DNA of 10,120 bases from an uncultured Desulfovibrio sp. (GCA_900555975.1 USNI01000023.1:1-10120), one strand, 5' to 3'. Numbered from the stretch's first letter, positions 1 to 7,155 are shown. Made by a program: numbers and translations. The notes: generated by a model not told the origin, from the letters alone.

Positions 1-471
1 TTTTTCATTATCCTGCCTTTTGCGGCATACCTTCTCCTGTCGTTTATGCAACAGGTAGTTAAAATTAAAGAACCCCTCCACCGGTTCCGCCATCGTTTCG
101 TTGCCGGCATGTCGGGCCTGAACGCAGCTGCTCCGGTTAAAATTTCAGAAAGAGCTGAAGCTCCACGGCTCTCCCTCCGAAAACAACCCGACAAAAATCT
201 GGTCCGCTGTCATGAAAATGCCGTGAGAGCTCCTGTTCCATGCCCTTTGCCGGTACCGTGTCCGGGAATACTTTTCGTCGTCAGACAAATGCTGCGCCCC
301 CAGGAATATCTTCCGTTCTCCGGGATACATGCACGGAAATTCCATGCGTCGCCGCACGCCCTCAGGCTGCAGGTTTTCCATTGTTTTGGAACTCTTTGAC
401 TTTTTTATTGAACTTCATCAAACCGTCATCACGGCGTCATGCTCACGTCAACTGGGGCGCCTATGTTTTCT

Positions 472-490
472 CCGTTCTTCAGAAGAACGG
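472..490. promoter_or_regulatory. Perfect 9-bp inverted repeat, candidate operator
   Basis: CCGTTCTTC and GAAGAACGG are exact reverse complements around a single central A. A hairpin with a one-base loop is not feasible, so a dimeric DNA-binding protein site is more likely than an RNA structure. It lies 76 bases before the binding-protein start and just downstream of the weak -10-like TATGTT at 462-467, where a repressor would be expected to act. No regulator gene is in the window, so the protein that would bind is unknown. Confidence 0.45.
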
Positions 491-503
491 CGTGCGGATT
501 CTG

Positions 504-517
504 CCGGAAATTTCCGG
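504..517. promoter_or_regulatory. Perfect 14-bp palindrome CCGGAAATTTCCGG
   Basis: The sequence is identical to its own reverse complement across all 14 bases. It follows the 472-490 dyad, with centres 29.5 bases apart (about 2.8 helical turns), and ends 49 bases before the first start codon. It could be a second regulator site or a different regulator's site. Its half-sites are unlike those of the upstream dyad, so the two are not copies of one operator. Confidence 0.4.
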
Positions 518-556
518 TCCGCTCTCCGTTCCGAATACGTTTTTTCAACGTTCTAT

Positions 557-561
557 GGAGG
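557..561 (+). promoter_or_regulatory. Shine-Dalgarno of the binding-protein gene
   Basis: GGAGG lies five bases before the ATG at 567. It fixes the start there rather than at in-frame Met codons further upstream, and it is followed at once by a signal peptide. The same frame is open back to 240, but that upstream part is non-coding in character. Confidence 0.85.
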
Positions 562-566
562 AAACT

Positions 567-2126
567 ATGATTCCCGCTTCCCGCTGGCTGAGATTCGCCG
601 TAGCGGCCGTGCTGTGCACCTTTGCCCCTATTTCGGCGACAGCCGCCGACTCCCGCCCGGATCTCGTGGTTGCCGTGGCAGAAATTCCTGAAGGACTCGA
701 ACCTTCCAAGGAACTGTCCAACATGGGGACCCGCATCACCTACAACATCTTTGATACGCTCATCCGCCGCGACTTTCTGGCGGACGGCTCCGGTACGGCA
801 GCAAAGCTGGTGCCGGGACTGGCCGAGAGCTGGAAGCGCATCGACAACAACGGCATCGAACTGCATCTTCGCAAGGGCGTGAAGTTCCACAACGGAGACG
901 AACTCACTTCGGCCGACGTGGTCTTCACCTTCGAACGTATGCTGAAACCCGACTATCCGGCTCCGGAAGGCAAGGCCTATTTCTCCATTTTCGACCGCAT
1001 CGAAGCGGTTGATCCCTACACCGTACGCATCTATACGAAGTACAATGACACACTGCTCGAGCACCGGCTGTCCTCCTGGGCCAGCTGGATCGTCAACAAG
1101 CGCGCCTATGAAGAACTGGGATTCGACGAATTCGGACGTCACCCCGTCGGTACCGGGCCCTACAAACTGAGAAGCCTGCGCTCCGGTGAAAGCATCATTC
1201 TCGACGCCAACGACGACTACTACGGCGGTAAACCGACGGCCCGCAGCGTCACCTTCCGCATGGTGCCGGAAGTGGCCGCCCGCATCAGCGGTCTGGTCAG
1301 CGGCGAATTCGACATCATCGCCAACCTTCCTCCGGATCAGCTTTCCACGCTGGAATCCTACCCGGATATCGACGTGCGCAGCGTCGTGCTTTCCAACACG
1401 CACATGCTTGTGTTCAACGTCAACGCCGGCCCCCTCAAGGACAAGAGAATCCGTCAGGCCCTGTCCCTTGCCGTAGACCGCAAGGCTCTGAACGACGCGC
1501 TCTGGGGCGGCAAGGCAGTAGTGCCCAACGGTCATCAGTTCCCCGAATTCGGCGACATGTACGATCCTTCCCGTCCCGGCCAGGTCTTTGATCCTGAAAA
1601 GGCTAAAGAGCTCGTAAAGGAAGCCGGTTACAAAGGCGAACCCATCACACTGCACACCCAGGCCAACTACTATGTGAATGCGCTCGCCGCCGCCCAGATC
1701 ATGCAGGAAATGTGGAAGGCCGTAGGCCTGAACGTTCAGCTGCAGGTCATTGAAAACTGGAAGGCCGTCAAGAACGAAGACCTCATGATCCGCAACTGGT
1801 CGAACTCCAACCGCTACCCTGATCCGCTCGGCTCTCTGGCCGTGCTCTGGGGCGAAAACGGTGCGGCTCAGGCCTCGTGGAAGACCTGGACCGGCCCTGC
1901 CGCCGAAAAGTTCAACGCGCTCATCGCAAGCCTTGAGCAGACCTCCGATCCTTCCACCCGCAAGAAAATCTTCGGCCAGATGCTCGACCTGTGGGAAGAT
2001 GAAACCCCCGGCATGACCCTGTACCAGCCTCTTGAAAGCTACGGCGTGAAGAAGTCCGTGCACTGGCAGCCCTACAGCTTCTACTACATGGATCTGCGCC
2101 CCTACAACCTCACCTTCGACAAGTAA
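567..2126 (+). CDS. ABC transporter substrate-binding protein, family 5 (peptide/nickel/opine type)
   Basis: This is the periplasmic receptor that captures the substrate and hands it to the membrane permeases. It is 519 residues, the usual size for SBP_bac_5 (DppA/OppA) proteins. Residues 1-26 form a Sec signal peptide (Arg6 and Arg9, a hydrophobic core, then SATA) with likely cleavage after Ala26. The Cys at 17 lacks a proper lipobox, so a soluble periplasmic protein is expected. Family hallmarks are visible: the N-terminal NIFDTLIRRD, the LAESWKRIDNNGIELHLRKG and VKFHNGDELTSADVVFTFER segments, GTGPYKL, and KDKRIRQALSLAVDRKAL. It is first in the operon, with a strong GGAGG. The ligand cannot be read from sequence; the phosphodiesterase genes downstream argue for an organic phosphodiester instead of a peptide. 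The family call is secure; the ligand is inference. Confidence 0.95.
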   Translation: MIPASRWLRFAVAAVLCTFAPISATAADSRPDLVVAVAEIPEGLEPSKELSNMGTRITYNIFDTLIRRDFLADGSGTAAKLVPGLAESWKRIDNNGIELHLRKGVKFHNGDELTSADVVFTFERMLKPDYPAPEGKAYFSIFDRIEAVDPYTVRIYTKYNDTLLEHRLSSWASWIVNKRAYEELGFDEFGRHPVGTGPYKLRSLRSGESIILDANDDYYGGKPTARSVTFRMVPEVAARISGLVSGEFDIIANLPPDQLSTLESYPDIDVRSVVLSNTHMLVFNVNAGPLKDKRIRQALSLAVDRKALNDALWGGKAVVPNGHQFPEFGDMYDPSRPGQVFDPEKAKELVKEAGYKGEPITLHTQANYYVNALAAAQIMQEMWKAVGLNVQLQVIENWKAVKNEDLMIRNWSNSNRYPDPLGSLAVLWGENGAAQASWKTWTGPAAEKFNALIASLEQTSDPSTRKKIFGQMLDLWEDETPGMTLYQPLESYGVKKSVHWQPYSFYYMDLRPYNLTFDK

Positions 2127-2137
2127 GTTCTTCCCTC

Positions 2138-2161
2138 GGCGCGCTCCGAAAGGGGCGCGCC
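2138..2161 (+). terminator. Intercistronic hairpin with GAAA tetraloop
   Basis: Ten base pairs (2138-2147 with 2152-2161, one of them G-U) close a GAAA (GNRA) tetraloop at 2148-2151. Only three T follow, so it is a poor full terminator. It lies 12 bases after the binding-protein stop and 17 before the first ATPase start. In binding-protein-dependent operons such hairpins commonly protect the 3' end of the receptor message and let only part of transcription through, giving more receptor than transporter. That role is inferred here. Confidence 0.7.
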
Positions 2162-2177
2162 GTTTCGAGTACATTCC

Positions 2178-3191
2178 ATGCTGCTTTCCATACGAAATCT
2201 CGGAGTCCGCTTCTGGAGTCCCCGCGGTATCGTCCGTGCGGTAAGCGACGTCAATCTCGACGTGCAGCCGGGCGAAATCGTCGGCATCGCCGGAGAAAGC
2301 GGATCCGGAAAAAGCGTCACCTGCATGGCCGTCATGGGGCTTCTGCCGACACGCTTCACCCACGTCACCGGCTCCGTCACTCTTGAAGGTCGCCCGCTTC
2401 TCGATCTTCCCGAACAGGAACGACGTCGTCTGCGGGGAAGAACCCTCGCCATGATCTTTCAGGATCCTTCAAGCTGTCTGGATCCCATACGCCGCATCGG
2501 CAGTCAGATCATGGAGGCTCTGAAGCTGGCCGAACCCGACCTGCCCCGCGCCGAACTCCGGGACAGGGCCAGAGATCTGCTGCGCCGCGTGGGCATTGCG
2601 GACTCCGCCAGACGAATGGATGAATACCCGCATCAACTTTCCGGCGGCATGAACCAGCGCGTCATGATCGCCATGACGCTGGCCTGCAGTCCCCGCCTTC
2701 TCTTTGCCGACGAGCCGACCACCGCTCTCGACGTGACCACGCAGGCCCAGATACTCGACCTGATCAGAAGCGTCGCCGCGGAGCACAACATGGCCGTGGT
2801 GCTCGTTACTCACGATCTCGGCGTGATGGCCCAGACCGCCGACAGGGTGGCCGTGATGTACGCCGGTCGCGTAGTGGAAAACGCCCCCGTCGGAGAACTT
2901 TTCAATCATCCCTCGCATCCGTACACCAGAGCACTGCTCAAGGCCTGCCCCCGTACCGACATCACCGTGCGCAGACTGACCTCCATTCCCGGCACGGTGC
3001 CGCCCCTCACCGAAAAAATCACGGGATGCGCCTTTGCCCCGCGCTGTGCGGAAGCCATGCCCGTATGCCCGCAGATCCGTCCCCGGATGCTGAACCTGAG
3101 CCGGGACGACGCGTCTTTTGCCGCCGCCCCCGGTACGGAACACTTCTGCGCCTGCCACAGAAACGAGATCGGGAGTAGGATGCCGTCATGA
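2178..3191 (+). CDS. Oligopeptide/dipeptide-type ABC transporter ATPase (DppD/OppD family)
   Basis: One of the two cytoplasmic ATPases that power the importer. The 337 residues carry Walker A GESGSGKS (39-46), the Q-loop at Gln95 in IFQDP, signature LSGGMNQR (154-161), Walker B LLFADEP (174-180) and the switch His212 in THD. After HPYTRALL comes the oligopeptide-transporter C-terminal domain with Cys284, Cys290, Cys297 and Cys324/Cys326; the spacing matches the conserved Cys cluster of DppD/OppD proteins, some of which are reported to hold an iron-sulfur cluster. The upstream Shine-Dalgarno is weak (GAG at 2167-2169). Its stop overlaps the next ATPase start (ATGA). The signature reads GGMNQR where its partner has GGQRQR, as is usual for D-type subunits. 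Confidence 0.95.
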   Translation: MLLSIRNLGVRFWSPRGIVRAVSDVNLDVQPGEIVGIAGESGSGKSVTCMAVMGLLPTRFTHVTGSVTLEGRPLLDLPEQERRRLRGRTLAMIFQDPSSCLDPIRRIGSQIMEALKLAEPDLPRAELRDRARDLLRRVGIADSARRMDEYPHQLSGGMNQRVMIAMTLACSPRLLFADEPTTALDVTTQAQILDLIRSVAAEHNMAVVLVTHDLGVMAQTADRVAVMYAGRVVENAPVGELFNHPSHPYTRALLKACPRTDITVRRLTSIPGTVPPLTEKITGCAFAPRCAEAMPVCPQIRPRMLNLSRDDASFAAAPGTEHFCACHRNEIGSRMPS

Positions 3192-4255
3192 TCACCGAAC
3201 AGGAACATACCAATGCGCTGCTGCGCGCCGACAACCTTGTCCGCACCTTTCAGGCGGGCCGCGAAGGACTGTTCGGACTGTTCGGCCCGCGTCGTGAAGT
3301 CAGGGCCGTGGACGGCGTATCTTTTTCCATCATGCCCGGCGAAGCGCTGGGCCTCGTGGGCGAAAGCGGGTCCGGCAAGTCCACCGTGGGCAACATGATC
3401 AGCGCCCAGATTCTTCCCACGGAAGGGGAAGTGTATTTTGAAGGACGACGCCTGCATGACGAAGCCCTTCCCCGTGTCCGCAGACGGGAAGAAATGCGCC
3501 ACCTCAGACGCAATCTTCAGGTCATCTTTCAGGATCCCGCAGGCACACTCAATCCTCGTCTTGCCATCGGAGAACAGATAGCCGAGCCTCTGCGCATTCA
3601 CGGAGAAAAGGATGCCCGCCTGCTGAAGCAGCGCGTGGCGGAAGCTCTCCTGCAGGTCGGTTTGAACGAAGACATGGCCTCCCGCTATCCGCACGAACTT
3701 TCCGGCGGACAGCGGCAGCGCGTCGTGGTGGCGCGGGCGCTCATCACCCGTCCGAAGCTCATCGTCTGCGATGAGCCCACCTCGGCGCTCGACGTGTCCA
3801 TTCAGGCTCAGGTCGTCAATCTGCTCGGCGACCTGAAGGCGAAAACCGGCATCTCCTATCTTTTCATTTCTCACAACCTCGGCGTCGTAAGAACGGTATG
3901 CGACAGAGTGGCCGTCATGTATCTCGGCAGAATCGTGGAAGAAGCCCCCGTGGATGAACTCTTCTCCCATCCCGAGCATCCGTATACGCGGGCGCTTCTG
4001 GAAGCCAATCCCATTCCGGTTCCCGGACTCAGAAGTCAGACGCCTCCTCTGCGCGGAGAGCCGCCGAGTCCTCTTGACGTCCAGCCCGGCTGCCGTTTTC
4101 TGGAACGCTGCCCCCGTGCTCATGAACGCTGCCGTCGCCTCGCGCCGGAGTTGAAGCGGATACGCCGCTCCCGTACCTTTTCGGAACCCGTCCATCTCGT
4201 CGCCTGCCATTATCCGGAAACGGACCGCTCCGTCTTCCAGGAGTCTCTGTCATGA
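3188..4255 (+). CDS. Oligopeptide/dipeptide-type ABC transporter ATPase (DppF/OppF family)
   Basis: The second ATPase, expected to form the nucleotide-binding heterodimer with the 2178-3191 product. Its 355 residues show Walker [10 protein letters not shown] (58-66), the Q-loop at Gln115 in FQDP, signature LSGGQRQ (171-177), Walker B LIVCDEP (191-197) and the switch His229 in SHN. An insert of about ten residues before the first core strand (REGLFGLFGPRREVRA) is typical of the F-type subunit. The C-terminal domain has Cys302, Cys308, Cys315 and Cys340. The ATG overlaps the previous stop as ATGA, with AGGA at 3177-3180 as Shine-Dalgarno. Its own TGA overlaps the next start in the same way, so translation of three genes is coupled. 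Confidence 0.95.
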   Translation: MITEQEHTNALLRADNLVRTFQAGREGLFGLFGPRREVRAVDGVSFSIMPGEALGLVGESGSGKSTVGNMISAQILPTEGEVYFEGRRLHDEALPRVRRREEMRHLRRNLQVIFQDPAGTLNPRLAIGEQIAEPLRIHGEKDARLLKQRVAEALLQVGLNEDMASRYPHELSGGQRQRVVVARALITRPKLIVCDEPTSALDVSIQAQVVNLLGDLKAKTGISYLFISHNLGVVRTVCDRVAVMYLGRIVEEAPVDELFSHPEHPYTRALLEANPIPVPGLRSQTPPLRGEPPSPLDVQPGCRFLERCPRAHERCRRLAPELKRIRRSRTFSEPVHLVACHYPETDRSVFQESLS

Positions 4256-4965
4256 ATCGTTCCCTTCTTGCCATAGCCCACAGAGGCTACTCCTCCCGTT
4301 TTCCCGAAAACACTCCCGCCGCCTTTGCCGCGGCATGCGATCTCGGCGTGTTCGCCGTGGAAACCGACGTCAGGCTCACGACCGACAACGTCCCCGTCTG
4401 CATGCACGATCCCGACCTTCTTCGTCTGGTCCGCAGACCGGAACGCATCGCGGAAACGACGTTCGAAGAAGCCAGAAGGCTTCTGCATGAGGCAGGCCGC
4501 GAACTCTGCCTCCTGGAAGATGCCTTGAAGCTGATGAAAAACATCAGAGGGCGCCTTCTTCTCGACGTCAAGGTTCCATCCTCGCTCCCGCTCATCCATG
4601 AGCTGCTGGAACGCCTTGCCATGCCACTTGACGCCGTCGTGCTGGGGCTTCGCTCCATCGATCAGGTGCATGTGTGGCGCTCCATGGATACCAGGCGGCC
4701 CGTTCTCGGATTTCTCGAAGACGTGCGCGACATTCCGGCCTTTCTTACCGAAGGCGGCACCGTCATCCGCTTCTGGGAGGAAGATCTCATGCGCCAGCCG
4801 AATCTTGTGCATCTTGCCGGGGAAACGCCGTTCTGGGTCATGGCCGGAGCAAGAACATCCAGCTGCGGCGAAACGACGCCCGAACGCATCGAGGCCGTCC
4901 GCGCTCTCGGCGCAGAAGCACTGCTGCTCAACGATCCTGCGCTGCTGCTCTCCCGCACCGAATAA
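4252..4965 (+). CDS. Glycerophosphodiester phosphodiesterase (GDPD family, UgpQ-like)
   Basis: GDPD enzymes hydrolyse glycerophosphodiesters to sn-glycerol 3-phosphate and an alcohol, using a divalent metal in a TIM barrel. The 237 residues are the usual size of the short cytoplasmic form (UgpQ type). Visible catalytic features are HRG (His10-Arg11), PENT with Glu20, ETDVRLT with Glu37 and Asp39, MHD with His52, and LLLDVK with Lys107. There is no signal peptide, so it should act on imported substrate. The ATG overlaps the ATPase stop (ATGA) and has AGGAG at 4239-4243. Co-translation with the transporter suggests it processes what is imported. A related enzyme, AccF of Agrobacterium, cleaves a sugar phosphodiester (agrocinopine), so glycerol may not be part of the true substrate. 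The family is firm; the exact substrate is open. Confidence 0.92.
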   Translation: MNRSLLAIAHRGYSSRFPENTPAAFAAACDLGVFAVETDVRLTTDNVPVCMHDPDLLRLVRRPERIAETTFEEARRLLHEAGRELCLLEDALKLMKNIRGRLLLDVKVPSSLPLIHELLERLAMPLDAVVLGLRSIDQVHVWRSMDTRRPVLGFLEDVRDIPAFLTEGGTVIRFWEEDLMRQPNLVHLAGETPFWVMAGARTSSCGETTPERIEAVRALGAEALLLNDPALLLSRTE

Positions 4966-4976
4966 GGAACTATCGC

Positions 4977-6335
4977 ATGAGCCATCACGTTCTCATTACC
5001 GTTCTGGACGCCTTCTGCAGCGACATGCTCAGCGAGAGCGACACCCCGCATCTGTGGCTTTTTTCCCGTGCATGGACGCGCGTTCCCCACGCACGCTCCG
5101 TCTTCCCCAGTGAAACGCGCGTATGCGCCTCCTCTCTGGTAAGCGGCTGCTGGCCCGAACGGCACGGGCTGACGGCAAATTATCAGTTCATGCCGGAAGG
5201 CGGCCCTCTGCTCAACAGCGGACTGCCCGAAGATCTGCGCCTGTGGAGAGAATATCTTGCCGCCGCCTCTCCCGACAGCGAGCCTGTGCCGGATTTCGGA
5301 ACCACGCTGGCCCGCGCCGGAAAAACGCTGCTCAGCGTAGCGGCCGCTTCGGACGGCTGCTGTACGCTGCTCGACCGCGACGCCACACGGCACGGCCATC
5401 TCAGACTGGCCGTTCGCACGCCGGAGGCCTGCTCCTCGCCGGAGCATCACAGGAAAATGGTACGACGTTTCGGTCCCGTACCGGAAGTGAGGGCCGACGA
5501 CGGAACCTATACTTCCGAGCTTCTGGACTACACCGTTACCGTGCTGCTCGGCCACATCCGTTCCGATGCGCCCGATGCCGCCCTGTGCTGGCTGCCGGAA
5601 CCGGACATGGCGGGCCACCTCTTCGGAACCCGCAGCGCCCAGCACCGCAAAGCACTCTCCGACATCGACCATCAGTGCGGACGCATTCTTGAATGGTGGG
5701 AAAACGAAGGCCGCAGGCAAGGCTGGCAGATATTCTTCATGGCGGACCACGGCATGGCCGATGCTGCAGCAAGACACGACATTCCCGCCGCGCTCCGCGA
5801 AGCCGGTTTCGACGTTTCTCTTTCCCATGAAGGGCAGGCCGTCAGCGCCACCCGGAACAAGACGACCTTCCGTCTTCTGAATGCGGCAAGCGGTCACGCC
5901 CGTTTCGACGGCGCTCCGGACAATGAGGCCATCGAAGCCCTTATCGAAGCGCTGCGACCCCTCTGTGCGGAACTTTTTCTGAGCGACAAGCTTCTGGATG
6001 ACTGTCCGGTGCCCGATGTCCGCCCTTTGAGCCTTATGCACTGCGCTCATCCTCTCGGGCCGCAGATACGCTTCACTCTGGCCGGAACTGCGTCCGGACC
6101 GGGCGTACCGGCAGGGACCACGAAAACCGGCTTTCACGGCGGCCTGCTCTTCCGTGAAATGCATCCCCTTCTTCTGGCGGGCGGAACAGGCATACGGCCG
6201 GCATATGAAGCGTCGTGTCGCTCCGCCCTGCCCGACATCGTGCCCACTGCGCTTGCGCTGCTCGGAGTTCCCGTGCCCGAGAGGATGCAGGGACGCGTAC
6301 TGAACGAAATTCTTGCGGAGCCAAAGGAGATCTGA
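4977..6335 (+). CDS. Alkaline-phosphatase-superfamily phosphodiesterase (nucleotide pyrophosphatase/phosphodiesterase type)
   Basis: A two-metal phosphoesterase of 452 residues resembling the NPP/type I phosphodiesterase branch. The metal and nucleophile pattern is complete: Asp11 in VLDAF; the FPSETR segment, with Thr47 as probable nucleophile, followed by a SGCWPERHGL motif; PDMAGHLFG with Asp210 and His214; MADHGM with Asp257 and His258; and His387 in GFHGG near the C-terminus. There is no signal peptide, unlike many family members, so it is probably cytoplasmic. It starts 11 bases after the GDPD stop with AAGGAA at 4964-4969. In context it would be a second cleavage step or an alternative phosphodiesterase for the imported compound. 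Phosphonoacetate hydrolase and phosphoglycerate mutase relatives share the fold, so the exact reaction is uncertain. Confidence 0.88.
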   Translation: MSHHVLITVLDAFCSDMLSESDTPHLWLFSRAWTRVPHARSVFPSETRVCASSLVSGCWPERHGLTANYQFMPEGGPLLNSGLPEDLRLWREYLAAASPDSEPVPDFGTTLARAGKTLLSVAAASDGCCTLLDRDATRHGHLRLAVRTPEACSSPEHHRKMVRRFGPVPEVRADDGTYTSELLDYTVTVLLGHIRSDAPDAALCWLPEPDMAGHLFGTRSAQHRKALSDIDHQCGRILEWWENEGRRQGWQIFFMADHGMADAAARHDIPAALREAGFDVSLSHEGQAVSATRNKTTFRLLNAASGHARFDGAPDNEAIEALIEALRPLCAELFLSDKLLDDCPVPDVRPLSLMHCAHPLGPQIRFTLAGTASGPGVPAGTTKTGFHGGLLFREMHPLLLAGGTGIRPAYEASCRSALPDIVPTALALLGVPVPERMQGRVLNEILAEPKEI

Positions 6336-6337
6336 CC

Positions 6338-7114
6338 ATGCTGCGCTACATTCTGCGCAAGGCGCTGCGCGCCCTCATGACCATGTTTCTGGTCGTGACC
6401 TTCACCTTTCTCATTCTCCGCATTTCCGGCGATCCCACGGAAATCATGTTCCCGGATGACGTCCCTCAGGAAGTCAAGGACGCCTATCGCATCGCCTGGG
6501 GACTGGACAAGCCGCTGCATGAGCAGTTCATCAAATATCTCGTGAGCATAGGACACGGCGATCTCGGCTATTCCTTCCGAGATTCCCGCCCCGCCCTCGA
6601 CGTGGTTACGGAACGCATTCCGGCCACGCTCCGGCTCGGCCTGAGTGCCTTCGCCCTTTCCGTGTGCATGGGCGTCCCCCTCGGACTGTGCGCCGCCTTC
6701 CGTCGCAACACGTTTCTCGACCGGCTGGCCACGTCGGTGAGCGTCATGGGCTACAGCATGCCGAACTTCTTCCTGGGCATTCTGCTGGGCATTCTCTGCG
6801 ACGCCCACACGCTGCTCGATCCCGCGGTGCTCAAACTGCTCGTGCTGGGCATCCTCGCCCTGCTGATTTCGGGCATCGGCGGCATCTTGGGCGGCTATGC
6901 CGTGTATTTCTTCAAGCGGGGCAATTTCAACCCCGTCATCGGTATCGCCGCCGTCAGCTGCGTGCCCACGACGGCCAAGGTCGCCCAGAAGATCGTCTCG
7001 CACGACAATCCGTCTTCGTTCGTGCTGGCCGACGCGCTTGGAGCCAACGTCACGGGGGTCATCACCTCGGCCGTCATCGCCGCGATCTACGTGACCGTGA
7101 TTCCGATGCTGTAA
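6338..7114 (+). CDS. Composite ORF: DppB-type ABC permease N-terminus joined to a sodium-pump decarboxylase beta-subunit C-terminus (probable chimera)
   Basis: This 258-residue frame starts at an ATG with AAGGAGA at 6324-6330, two bases after the phosphodiesterase stop. Residues 1 to about 149 are a DppB/OppB-type permease: a first membrane helix at 9-29, a periplasmic segment with WGLDKPLHEQFIKYL and GDLGYSFRDSRP, IPATLRLGL, a second helix at about 99-119, and YSMPNFFLGILL. Such permeases are normally 300-340 residues and contain an EAA loop that contacts the ATPases; it is absent here. From about residue 150 the sequence is instead the end of an OadB/GcdB/MmdB-family protein. Neither half could work as it stands. 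I treat the join as artificial until reads across 6773-6800 show otherwise; the permease start itself is certainly real. Confidence 0.85.
   Translation: MLRYILRKALRALMTMFLVVTFTFLILRISGDPTEIMFPDDVPQEVKDAYRIAWGLDKPLHEQFIKYLVSIGHGDLGYSFRDSRPALDVVTERIPATLRLGLSAFALSVCMGVPLGLCAAFRRNTFLDRLATSVSVMGYSMPNFFLGILLGILCDAHTLLDPAVLKLLVLGILALLISGIGGILGGYAVYFFKRGNFNPVIGIAAVSCVPTTAKVAQKIVSHDNPSSFVLADALGANVTGVITSAVIAAIYVTVIPML
6773..6795. repeat. 11-base direct repeat at the probable chimera junction
   Basis: CTGGGCATTCT occurs at 6773-6783 and again at 6785-6795, separated by one base, and encodes LGIL-LGIL. It falls exactly where the protein changes from ABC permease to decarboxylase beta subunit. Short identity like this is what template switching during library amplification, or a wrong local join in assembly, tends to leave. 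It could also be chance, because both proteins are rich in Leu, Gly and Ile at such positions. Confidence 0.75.
6785..7114 (+). pseudogene. C-terminal fragment of a sodium ion-translocating decarboxylase beta subunit (OadB/GcdB/MmdB family)
   Basis: About 105 residues of a roughly 400-residue membrane protein that couples decarboxylation of a biotin-bound carboxyl group to sodium export (oxaloacetate, methylmalonyl-CoA or glutaconyl-CoA decarboxylases). Recognisable pieces are DAHTLLDPAVLKLLVLG; a Gly-rich helix (SGIGGILGGYAVYFF); GNFNPVIGIAAVSCVPTTAKVAQK, the family's conserved pore segment; and ALGANVTGVITSAVIAAIY at the end. The N-terminal three quarters are missing, replaced by the ABC permease. 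It ends with TAA at 7112-7114 and is followed by a terminator, as expected for the last gene of a decarboxylase operon. Which decarboxylase it belongs to cannot be told from this fragment. Confidence 0.85.
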
Positions 7115-7155
7115 ACGCTGCGGGCGGCTTCCGCCCCGCTTTCCCGTTCTGCGGA

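Larger units (their letters stand above)
1..566. other. Upstream region without a confident gene
   Basis: No gene is convincingly visible here. A + strand frame open from position 1 to 399 begins with a hydrophobic run but becomes Pro/Arg-rich and resembles no family I know. On the - strand a 78-codon frame (381 down to 145) ends at a TGA. The same frame reopens below it, and a Met at 93-91 begins a plausible-looking stretch (MAEPVEGFFNFNYLL and on) that runs off the left edge. This could be the start of a divergent gene or a decayed one, but no Shine-Dalgarno supports either. The last 170 bases are probably the leader of the importer operon: they hold two perfect dyads and a weak -10-like TATGTT at 462-467 with no good -35. 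Confidence 0.5.

Noticed and set aside
240..566. In-frame N-terminal extension of the binding protein
   Set aside because: GGAGG at 557-561 and a signal peptide starting at 567 fix the start; the upstream residues lack coding character.
429..2363. 644-codon open frame on the - strand opposite the binding-protein gene
   Set aside because: It mirrors a GC-rich gene with strong third-position bias, has no recognisable domain or Shine-Dalgarno, and crosses the 5' end of the next + strand gene. It is an antisense shadow.
2906..4210. 434-codon - strand frame opposite the two ATPases
   Set aside because: Both + strand genes show full ATPase motif sets. The opposite frame is His/Gly/Arg-rich with no family resemblance.
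4662..6164. 500-codon - strand frame opposite the phosphodiesterase genes
   Set aside because: The + strand enzymes have complete catalytic motifs; this frame spans the gene boundary and has no domain.
6338..7114. A genuine new ABC permease-decarboxylase fusion
   Set aside because: Each half lacks the parts it needs to function, the join is mid-domain at a short direct repeat, and the flanking genes change style at the same point.
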